DNA from: an uncultured Alteromonadaceae bacterium
Lineage (GTDB): Bacteria; Pseudomonadota; Gammaproteobacteria; Pseudomonadales; Halieaceae
Reading direction: 5' to 3'
DNA: 32,221 nucleotides
Assembly: GCA_913064725.1 (NCBI GenBank)
Contig: CAJYAI010000026.1
Coordinates: 1 to 32,221 of the forward strand
Position 1 is the first letter of the stretch; each line of letters begins with the position of its first letter. The position numbers and the translations under genes were made by a program. Under the pieces are notes generated by a model. That model was not told where the DNA came from, made no database searches, and was given only the letters and a program-made list of their open reading frames with translations. Below, one piece after another: positions 25,770 to 32,221 of this stretch.

Positions 25770-25881
25770 GAAGCGACCTCCATGCGGGGGATTACAGTCA
25801 ATACGCCTGTTTTTCAGGGCTGCCCACTTCACGCTAGACTGGCGCGGTCGACACCAACAAGCATAGGCACGCTCGAACATC

Positions 25882-27090
25882 ATGCGCTCGAAAAGACAAC
25901 ATATCGGCCCCGGTGCGATGATTGCTGCGGCCTTTATCGGTCCCGGCACCGTAACAACCGCAACGCTTGCCGGGGGGAACTTTGGCTTTACATTGTTGTG
26001 GGCGATTGCCTTTTCCGTCCTTGCGACCCTCATCTTGCAAGAGATGACCGCACGATTGGGTGTCGTTGGAAAGCGCGGCTTGGGCGAAGCTATCGCACAA
26101 AAAACCCGCGGTAGGTTGCTCTATTGGCCGATGACACTGCTAGTCATCGCCGCTGTTTTTATTGGTAATGCCGCCTACGAGGCCGGCAACATTACCGGAG
26201 CAATAATCGGACTACCCCGATGGTATTTGGGCGACGTTAACCTGTGGGCCGTGGGCATCGGTTTCATTGCCTTTATGGTATTGAGCACGGGCCGTACGCC
26301 GTTGATAGAGCGGGTGCTTGTACTCCTGGTGGCCGGAATGGCCGCTGTGTTCCTCTGCACCGCCATTATCACTCAACCGTCGATCGCGGGTATCGCCAGC
26401 GGGCTACTGACACCCAGCATCCCCGAAAATGCCGCCATGTTAGTCGTCGGTCTCATTGGCACCACCGTCGTACCCTATAATTTATTTTTGCACGCATCCG
26501 CCGTGAAAAACCATGCCATATCCGGCATGACGCTCAAAGAGGCCCGGCAGGATATTGCTCTCTCTGTGGTTGGTGGGGGCTTAATTACCCTCTGTATTGT
26601 CATCACGGCAGCCGCGTCATTACACGGAACGGGCAAACCAATAACATCGCTATCACAGATTGCGCCTACCCTTGAGCCATTAATGGGCGCCGCCGCCGCA
26701 GCGGTATTGACCGTTGGCTTTTTTGCTGCGGGGCTATCCTCCGCCATCACCGCGCCCCTGGCAGCAGCGTACGCGGTCACTGAAATACTCGCACTTAATG
26801 AGCAGCGACGAGAACAGGTTTTTCGGTGGACTTGGCTATTGGTTCTTGGGGTCGGTGTCCTCTTTGCTAGTTTCAGCCTAAAACCTCTCCAGCTCATTTT
26901 GTTTGCGCAGGTTGCCAATGGTCTACTGCTTCCGGTCTGTGCGGCGTTCATACTGTGGATAGCGAATGACCGTAGCATGCTGCAACGACACACCAACACG
27001 GGACTTCAAAATCTGTCAGGCGTTTTCGTTATCGCGATCACGCTTATTTTGGGCGCACGTAGTCTGAGCCTTGCTGCGGGGTGGCTGTAA
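25882..27090 (+). CDS. Nramp-superfamily carrier lacking the metal site (YcsG-like); putative 5-oxoproline transporter
   Basis: This 402-residue inner-membrane protein has about 11 hydrophobic segments and clear Nramp homology: IGPGAMIAAAFIGPGTVTTATLAGGNFGFTLLW at the N-terminus, GNAAYEAGNITGAIIG (95-110), and IGTTVVPYNLFLHAS (192-206). In metal-transporting Nramps, TM1 carries DPGN and TM6 carries MPHN; here the corresponding positions read GPGT (20-23) and VPYN (197-200), so the Asp, Asn and Met ligands are missing. In Bacillus subtilis the Nramp-like YcsG is encoded with YcsF (PxpA) and KipI/KipA (PxpB/C), the same company as here. I infer transport of 5-oxoproline or a related organic acid. 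No good Shine-Dalgarno sequence precedes the ATG. pxpA starts one base after its stop. Confidence 0.85.
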   Translation: MRSKRQHIGPGAMIAAAFIGPGTVTTATLAGGNFGFTLLWAIAFSVLATLILQEMTARLGVVGKRGLGEAIAQKTRGRLLYWPMTLLVIAAVFIGNAAYEAGNITGAIIGLPRWYLGDVNLWAVGIGFIAFMVLSTGRTPLIERVLVLLVAGMAAVFLCTAIITQPSIAGIASGLLTPSIPENAAMLVVGLIGTTVVPYNLFLHASAVKNHAISGMTLKEARQDIALSVVGGGLITLCIVITAAASLHGTGKPITSLSQIAPTLEPLMGAAAAAVLTVGFFAAGLSSAITAPLAAAYAVTEILALNEQRREQVFRWTWLLVLGVGVLFASFSLKPLQLILFAQVANGLLLPVCAAFILWIANDRSMLQRHTNTGLQNLSGVFVIAITLILGARSLSLAAGWL

Positions 27091-27091
27091 T

Positions 27092-27853
27092 ATGCCTCTC
27101 TTGGTTGATTTGAATTGCGATCTGGGTGAGGGGTTGACCGGTGATAGCGCTGAGCGTGATCGCGAATTAATGTCCCACATCAGTAGCTGCTCGATTGCTT
27201 GTGGTGGTCATGCGGGCTCGGCAGACAGCATGCAGTGGACCGTCGATGCAGCTCTTCAGGCGCAGCTCCGGCTTGGCGCCCACCCCTCTTACCCAGATCG
27301 AGCACAGTTCGGTAGAGTGTCGATACCGATGCCGCTACCAGCACTGTGTGCATCGATAACCGAACAGGTGGTCGCACTCACTGAGATTATCGAAGTCGCA
27401 GGCGGCAAACTTCGCTTCGTTAAACCTCACGGCGCTTTGTACAACGACATGGCCCAGGACAGCTCGCTCGCGAGCGCCGTACTGCAAACCATAAAAGCGA
27501 TAGATCCCTCGCTCAGTGTCATGGGTCTGGCCGGGAGTCTTGTTGGCAACCTCAGTCAAGACCTGGGCGTAGGCTTCATTGGTGAGGCATTTGCCGACCG
27601 GCGCTATCTCAACAATGGTCACCTGGCACCTCGCTCTGAAGTGGGCGCTGTTATCCATGATTCAGCTGAGGCCGTTGAGCAAATTATCTCGATCGTCCAA
27701 CGCAGCGAAATCACCTCCATTACTGGGCGCTTGTTATCACTACATGCCGACACCATATGCGTCCACGGTGATACCCCCGGGGCTCTCTCACACTTAGAGC
27801 ATATCTCTGCTGCTCTGAAAGACGCTGGCTTTACCGTTTGTGCACCGCAATGA
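27092..27853 (+). CDS. pxpA: 5-oxoprolinase subunit PxpA (LamB/YcsF family)
   Basis: PxpA is part of the prokaryotic 5-oxoprolinase PxpABC, which uses ATP to open 5-oxoproline (pyroglutamate) to glutamate. The 253 residues begin PLLVDLNCDLGEGLTGD and contain SCSIACGGHAGSADSM (about 31-46), GAHPSYPD, FVKPHGALYNDMA (about 110-122), GEAFADRRYLNNGHLAPR (about 162-179) and SLHADTICVHGDTPGA (about 218-233), all hallmark segments of the family's metal-binding barrel. An in-frame start at 27071 would overlap the transporter; the ATG at 27092 gives the family N-terminus, with GGGGTGG upstream. The stop overlaps pxpB (ATGA). Confidence 0.95.
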   Translation: MPLLVDLNCDLGEGLTGDSAERDRELMSHISSCSIACGGHAGSADSMQWTVDAALQAQLRLGAHPSYPDRAQFGRVSIPMPLPALCASITEQVVALTEIIEVAGGKLRFVKPHGALYNDMAQDSSLASAVLQTIKAIDPSLSVMGLAGSLVGNLSQDLGVGFIGEAFADRRYLNNGHLAPRSEVGAVIHDSAEAVEQIISIVQRSEITSITGRLLSLHADTICVHGDTPGALSHLEHISAALKDAGFTVCAPQ

Positions 27854-28584
27854 TTAAGACCGATTTTCACGCAGTTATCAGGCCTTTTGGTGAAGTGGGA
27901 TCCTTGGTCGACATAAGCGCGCCAACTATGGATGAAGCATGCCACACAGTGATGGCGCTAAATAAAATGCTCTTAGCTCGCCGCCTATCAGCCATTGTCA
28001 GCACCACACCCAGCTACAGCAGCCTTCTCGTCTGTTTCAATCCTAGCCTTTTAGGCCGCGCAGCGTTGCACGACCTATTGCAGCAACTACTTAATGACCT
28101 AGAGCAGATCGACCAGCCCCGGGGTGTGACCTGGGAAATCCCCGCCTGCTTTGGCGGCAGATATGCGCCAGATCGTAAACAGCTTGAGGTTGCATTATCG
28201 ACCCAATGGGATGTCATTGTGCACCGCTTTTGCTCTATCGAGTTCACGGTGCGAGCCATAGGTTTTGTGCCAGGGTTCACCTATCTCGGAGGGCTACCAC
28301 CAGACCTCCACTGCACACGAATGATGACACCGCGAGCGCGAGTCCCGGCATCGTCAATAGCCATTGCCGGCAACCAAGCAGGTATATACCCCTTCGATTC
28401 ACCGGGTGGCTGGCGGATTTTAGGGCGTCTGCCCTTCGCTGTTTTTGACACAGCGGACGAGCCACCTGCTATCTTTTCACCGGGTGATCAACTCCGCTTC
28501 AAACCCGTCGATGAGACTGAGTTTGCATCACTTGCCGAACAGCCCCGCGAGAACGTCATTTCTGTGTCAGTGGCTGGTCAGTGA
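27850..28584 (+). CDS. pxpB: 5-oxoprolinase subunit PxpB (KipI family)
   Basis: PxpB is a subunit of ATP-dependent 5-oxoprolinase; its B. subtilis relative KipI also inhibits the sporulation kinase KinA. The 244-residue sequence ends in the cyclophilin-like domain with the diagnostic GFVPGFTYLGGLPPDLHCTR (about 139-158), PRARVPASSIAIAGNQAGIYP and SPGGWRILGRLPFAVFD. The N-terminal half has the family's DIS and SSLLVCFNPSLLG pattern. I use the ATG at 27850, which overlaps the pxpA stop by four bases, rather than the GTG at 27838. The stop overlaps pxpC in a GTGA junction. Confidence 0.95.
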   Translation: MIKTDFHAVIRPFGEVGSLVDISAPTMDEACHTVMALNKMLLARRLSAIVSTTPSYSSLLVCFNPSLLGRAALHDLLQQLLNDLEQIDQPRGVTWEIPACFGGRYAPDRKQLEVALSTQWDVIVHRFCSIEFTVRAIGFVPGFTYLGGLPPDLHCTRMMTPRARVPASSIAIAGNQAGIYPFDSPGGWRILGRLPFAVFDTADEPPAIFSPGDQLRFKPVDETEFASLAEQPRENVISVSVAGQ

Positions 28585-29447
28585 AGCTTGAGTTCTTAAC
28601 CAGCGGGCTCAGGACGACCACACAGGACTCGGGGAGGCCTGGCTTCACCCATATTGGTGTGCCCGTGGGTGGCGCACTAGACCAAGCTGCCCTGCACTAC
28701 GCCAACCGCTTAGTGGGCAACCCTATCTACTCTCCGGTACTTGAAATCACATTGACAGGACCGCGAATCAAATGCCTCGAATCGGGCCAGGTCGCGTCCG
28801 CCGGCGGCGACTTTAAATTGGTAGTTAATGGACAAGCAAGAGCTCCGAATACCGCCATCACGTTAGAGGCCGGCGACGAGTTGTCATTTGAGCCCTCATC
28901 TGCGGGCTGTCGGACTTTCCTTGCCGTTGCCGGAAACTGGTGTGTAAAGCGATGGCTGGGTAGCGCGAGTGCCTTGAGAGTGGGTAGTCACGAGCTATTA
29001 CCCGAGGCAGTTTGGTACAAGGGCAACGTACTCGAAACTTACGCGTTTAACGTCACACCCTGGCCATCGCCGTTATTGCCACCGCCGCGCGCTCGCAGAT
29101 CAATCCTTGCATATCGAGGACCGGAGTATCATCTGTTAGACCCCACATCGATAGCGGAGCTATTCGGAAAATCCATCACTGTGGTCGATCCGTCGAATCG
29201 CATGGCACTGCGAACTGATGCTCGGCTTAATCTAACAAGCGAAAAATCGGAGTCCGAGATGGTGTCATCGGGTGTCCAACCGGGTACCGTTCAAGTAACC
29301 CATGACGGGCAAGCCATCGTCTTAATGAGAGACGGCCAAACGATTGGTGGCTACCCTCGCGTACTGCAATGCACGGTCAGTTCCCTAGACCATCTAGCAC
29401 AACTGCGAGTGGGTGATGCGTTTGCCTTTGTGTTAATCGATGGCTAA
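28581..29447 (+). CDS. pxpC: 5-oxoprolinase subunit PxpC (KipA family)
   Basis: PxpC forms the 5-oxoprolinase with PxpA and PxpB. The 288 residues start KLEFLTSGLRTTTQDSGRPGFTHIGVPVGGALDQ, the typical KipA N-terminus (TTxQDxGRxGxxxxGvpxxGAmD), followed by ANRLVGNPIYSPVLEITLTGP, CRTFLAVAGNW, LAYRGPEYHLL and HDGQAIVLMRDGQTIGGYPRV near the end. It is slightly shorter than many family members (about 310-330), mainly in the loop after the AVAGNW segment. The start is GTG at 28581, overlapping the pxpB TGA by four bases. It ends nine bases from the convergent DUF3604 gene, with no separate terminator. Confidence 0.95.
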   Translation: MKLEFLTSGLRTTTQDSGRPGFTHIGVPVGGALDQAALHYANRLVGNPIYSPVLEITLTGPRIKCLESGQVASAGGDFKLVVNGQARAPNTAITLEAGDELSFEPSSAGCRTFLAVAGNWCVKRWLGSASALRVGSHELLPEAVWYKGNVLETYAFNVTPWPSPLLPPPRARRSILAYRGPEYHLLDPTSIAELFGKSITVVDPSNRMALRTDARLNLTSEKSESEMVSSGVQPGTVQVTHDGQAIVLMRDGQTIGGYPRVLQCTVSSLDHLAQLRVGDAFAFVLIDG

Positions 29448-29456
29448 TCGGCGATA

Positions 29457-31622
29457 TTAACTCGCAGGAATGATATTGATGGGTGATGACCACGCCCGCT
29501 CTTGAAGCGTTTTTGCAAGATCCGGTCGCGGCTCAAAACCCGCTCGGATAGCATCCCATGTCGACCATCGACAGGTCGGATTCTCAATGGCCCGCGCGTA
29601 ATAAAACGCTCGTGCTGAGGCGTCAAAGTCAGGATCGGACCAAACCGTTGAGAGTTGCGCATCACCTGTTTCAGCGTTAATGCTGCAGTCCTTTATGTCG
29701 ACCCGCGCGCCATTATCAGGGCATCGCTGTGTATCAGTGTCGACGGGCGCACCGCCCGCACAAGCGACATCGATGACCTGTTCATGGGTCATGCCTGTCG
29801 CATCGACCCAGCCTTTGATCACTTGCAGTCGCTGAAGTGGCGCACTCGATGGGTCGGCCGAGGCCATAAGTAAAAACACAGGAGGTCGACCATCGGTCTC
29901 ATCCAGCTCGATATCATCGCCCATCGTCACACCGCTGGCATAGGCCTGCTGGATGCCATCTGCAGACGACAACATGGCCTCATCAAGATCGGCGCCAGCG
30001 AAGAACCGAATTTGTATCCGAGGACCCGAGGTGGCGAATACCTCCTTACGCCTGAACGCTGCGTAAAGCGAGTCTCGGGTATTTTCTCCAGCCCAGGCGG
30101 CTGCAAGACCCGATGCGCCGAAGGTGGGAATAGCCCCATTGATATATACCTTGCCATCGATCTTCGAATAGCCCGCGCCGCCCCTTGGCGAGGGATTTGT
30201 GACAGCCAGTACGCTACTACCCCAATAAAAGGCCTGAGCGTCGAGCCCTGTGTAGGGTACTGAACCCCGCTGCCGAGCTTCGCTTGATAACAAACCCAGC
30301 TTTGACACAAAGGCATCTTCTTCAATCGCGGCTGCAGCCGTATGTGTATCACTGGAGCCAATGAAACCGAATTTGTAAGGATTAATTCCATCGGCTTGTT
30401 CGAGTGCCAGACCGTTCAACAGCGCCTCCCTGACGTAGGAGCCGTTCACTGCACTCAAGGCATTGGTTGCCACTCGGTAAGGCATGATTTCAAAGCCCGC
30501 AAATTCGTCGCGGGTAGACAGTAGCGGGTGCGTCTCCGACGTACCTTTTACCTGAGTGATTTCAACGACAGGTTCGTTTCGCATCCGCTGGGTCGCATAG
30601 TCGTCGCTCAACGGGTTACCCGCCCAGTCCTCGAGCTTGAACATCTGACCATTCGACCCATTCGAGTTGTGCGGAATCGATAAACTTTCGACACCCAAGG
30701 CTCGCAGTTCATCCATCCAATCCCAGAGATCCTCAGGATTGACAGAATGAAACCGCGAAAAGGGTTCTCGTGGTAAACGGTCACTACCTTTAAAAATCAC
30801 GTTGCGATGGAGATTACCCATATCCAGTGTCGACGCGGTGTATTCATAGGCAACGAAGGTCGTGAACTTCCCCGGATCATTGTGTTCATCGGCTGCATCA
30901 ATGATGTCTTCCCAAGCCGAGCGGATGACCCCTAACACCTCATCTCGATCAATAGTACCGGCTCTTATGCCCGAGACCGCACTGGGTAAAAACTCTGCAA
31001 AGGTACCCAGTCGACGAATAACACTAAAAAAATCGGTATCGTAGTTATCAGAGTCATTGAGCCCGTGATACGGGGCAGCGAAGTCGGTCTTTGAAAACGC
31101 CGTTATCGTCTCCGCGGACGCCTTCGCCAATCCAAGAAACATGGCGTGGTCGGTCACGGCATAGAAATCGAGCGGTCGGGACAATTGCATATCGAAGCCG
31201 CCAGGGTTACTGATGGCCTCTCCTTTGGCAAAGCGGTAGGCATCGTAAGGTGTTGCCTGAGTCCCCATCGCATAGCCATCAAATGAATATTCCGTGTGGA
31301 CGTGCAAGTCACCAAAAAAAGCGGTGCGCTCCCCGGGGAGCGGCGTCTCAGTCTCTGCTGACAGGTCGCCGACTAACGCGCCACGCTCCAGTAGCGCAGT
31401 ATCGCTATCAAAAACGCTAGCCGACCAATTACCCTCTGGATCTTGCTCGATCAATAATCGGTCAATATTTAAGGTACTTTCTATAACGTCCGGGTTGTTG
31501 TGCACATCAGCCATCGTGCTGAAAGCCTCGCTCGACTGCTCCACCGTCTCGGAGCAAGCGCTCAACAGACCTGCGGACACGGCTATCGCCAGTCTTACGC
31601 AGCACTGAACATTTGAGGACAT
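29457..31622 (-). CDS. DUF3604 family lipoprotein (PHP-like hydrolase fold)
   Basis: The 721-residue protein starts with a lipoprotein signal: hydrophobic core LAIAVSAGLL and lipobox L20-S-A-C23. It is therefore probably anchored in the outer membrane or periplasm. The body matches DUF3604, a large family of unknown function: FFGDLHVHTEYSFDG (about 102-116), DFYAVTDHAMFLG, ESLSIPHNSNGSNG, FGFIGSSDTHTAAA and EVFATSGPRIQIRFFAG. The His/Asp clusters (HVHT, TDH, SDTH) resemble the metal site of PHP-type phosphoesterases, so a metal hydrolase is plausible but unproven. The ATG at 31622 has GGTGAG eight bases upstream; a GTG at 31628 is too close to it. It is convergent with pxpC. Confidence 0.88.
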   Translation of the reverse strand: MSSNVQCCVRLAIAVSAGLLSACSETVEQSSEAFSTMADVHNNPDVIESTLNIDRLLIEQDPEGNWSASVFDSDTALLERGALVGDLSAETETPLPGERTAFFGDLHVHTEYSFDGYAMGTQATPYDAYRFAKGEAISNPGGFDMQLSRPLDFYAVTDHAMFLGLAKASAETITAFSKTDFAAPYHGLNDSDNYDTDFFSVIRRLGTFAEFLPSAVSGIRAGTIDRDEVLGVIRSAWEDIIDAADEHNDPGKFTTFVAYEYTASTLDMGNLHRNVIFKGSDRLPREPFSRFHSVNPEDLWDWMDELRALGVESLSIPHNSNGSNGQMFKLEDWAGNPLSDDYATQRMRNEPVVEITQVKGTSETHPLLSTRDEFAGFEIMPYRVATNALSAVNGSYVREALLNGLALEQADGINPYKFGFIGSSDTHTAAAAIEEDAFVSKLGLLSSEARQRGSVPYTGLDAQAFYWGSSVLAVTNPSPRGGAGYSKIDGKVYINGAIPTFGASGLAAAWAGENTRDSLYAAFRRKEVFATSGPRIQIRFFAGADLDEAMLSSADGIQQAYASGVTMGDDIELDETDGRPPVFLLMASADPSSAPLQRLQVIKGWVDATGMTHEQVIDVACAGGAPVDTDTQRCPDNGARVDIKDCSINAETGDAQLSTVWSDPDFDASARAFYYARAIENPTCRWSTWDAIRAGFEPRPDLAKTLQERAWSSPINIIPAS

Positions 31623-31756
31623 CGTCACAGCTCACCACCCTATCGGCACTGGGGCCAAATTTTTATTAGCGTTTGAGCATAAAGCAAAATAGCCGTTCGA
31701 GCACGCTGAGGCGCCCTTTGTTAGCCTAGAGGCTATCGGGTAGGTGACCGGTCGTC

Positions 31757-32221
31757 TTAAGGATTCACGGGCATCTCTTGCCAGCCAACCTCAGTCAATG
31801 TGCTGATCGTCCGCAACTGACGTTTCGCCAGTATGAGATGGTCAACATGGTCAGGGGCCAATTCCACCACTACAAAGGTATCGGGAGGATTTGCGCTTAC
31901 ATTCAGCTCGCTTCCCACTCCCAAGGGGGCACCGGGCTCCTTCCAAAAAAACTGGGCTCTGGCCGAGTCGGATAGGGCCTGCCAGATGCGATCACGATGC
32001 GCTCCTCGATCAGATTCTGAGGTATGCAATGTAGCGTCACATTGAAGTCGAAACTGCTCTCGGGACTGTGTGAAATACCAACCGACCTCAACCTCAGAAC
32101 AGCTTTTTAGCTCTTGCACTTTTCGGCTCCGCGAATCCGTGATGATGAAAAGCGCAGATGTTGTTTCAGAAAAACCACGAAATACGACCATCCGGACTCG
32201 AGGCTTGCCCGTCTCTGAAAG
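31757..32221 (-). CDS. PPOX-class flavoprotein (Alr4036-like), 5' end outside the window
   Basis: The open frame continues to the window edge: codons above the internal ATG at 32191 read SETGKPRVRM, which fits the family, so the gene is partial at its start. The 154 visible residues show the pyridoxamine-5'-phosphate-oxidase-like FMN-binding pattern: PRVRMVVFRGF, LFIITDSRSRKVQEL, the QFRLQCDATLH strand, HRDRIWQALSDSARAQFFWKEPGAPLG, and the C-terminal VDHLILAKRQLRTISTLTEVGWQEMPVNP typical of Alr4036-type proteins. It probably binds FMN; the substrate is unknown. It is separated from the DUF3604 gene by 134 bases that hold a short TAGCC/GGCTA hairpin (about 31720) but no T-run. Confidence 0.82.
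   Translation of the reverse strand, partial: LSETGKPRVRMVVFRGFSETTSALFIITDSRSRKVQELKSCSEVEVGWYFTQSREQFRLQCDATLHTSESDRGAHRDRIWQALSDSARAQFFWKEPGAPLGVGSELNVSANPPDTFVVVELAPDHVDHLILAKRQLRTISTLTEVGWQEMPVNP

Noticed and set aside
1-32221. CRISPR array, insertion sequences, rRNA
   Set aside because: No regularly spaced repeats, no transposase-like frame with terminal inverted repeats, and no rRNA signature found on reading both strands.

Overview
The window looks like a stretch of chromosome from an aerobic, probably marine gammaproteobacterium. The order carA-carB-greA / yhbY divergent from rlmE-ftsH-folP-glmM-secG-tRNA-Leu(GAG) is a classic gammaproteobacterial block. The surrounding acyl-CoA, 5-oxoproline and DUF3604 genes would suit an OM60/NOR5-like (Halieaceae) lineage. 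The family-level placement is inference from gene content only.

Layout. Positions 1-2114 are AT-richer by eye and poor in genes. They hold a bactofilin, a secreted NTF2-like protein, scraps of coding sequence and an N-terminal fragment of a phage-type integrase lying beside the 3' end of tRNA-Leu(GAG). I read this as a decayed element integrated at the tRNA. Positions 2115-7546 (minus strand) are the housekeeping run tRNA-Leu, secG, glmM, folP, ftsH, rlmE. yhbY and an unknown 113-aa gene lie on the plus strand (7567-8267). Positions 8264-15219 (minus) carry carA-carB-greA followed directly by feoA-feoB, an iron-uptake pair inserted between greA and yhbY. A good sigma70 promoter and a candidate leader peptide precede carA.

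Positions 15477-17526 (plus) hold an SDR and an MFS transporter. Positions 17523-24023 (minus) form a seven-gene operon: ACAD11-like acyl-CoA dehydrogenase, MaoC hydratase, HSD17B4-like SDR, thiolase, NADPH:quinone reductase-like MDR, group III Fe-alcohol dehydrogenase and hot-dog thioesterase. Together the first four can run a full beta-oxidation turn, apparently through R-3-hydroxyacyl-CoA. A 15-bp palindrome overlaps its putative -10 box and a second, perfect 16-bp palindrome lies further upstream, so repressor control is likely, although no regulator gene is in the window.

Positions 24472-32221 hold a VOC protein (+), a YeeN-type YebC protein (-), and a plus-strand operon of an Nramp-superfamily carrier with pxpA-pxpB-pxpC (ATP-dependent 5-oxoprolinase). 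The carrier has lost the metal-binding motifs, so I suggest that it imports 5-oxoproline or a related organic substrate rather than a metal. A large DUF3604 lipoprotein and a PPOX-type flavoprotein cut by the window edge (both -) close the window. No CRISPR array, rRNA or intact insertion sequence was seen.
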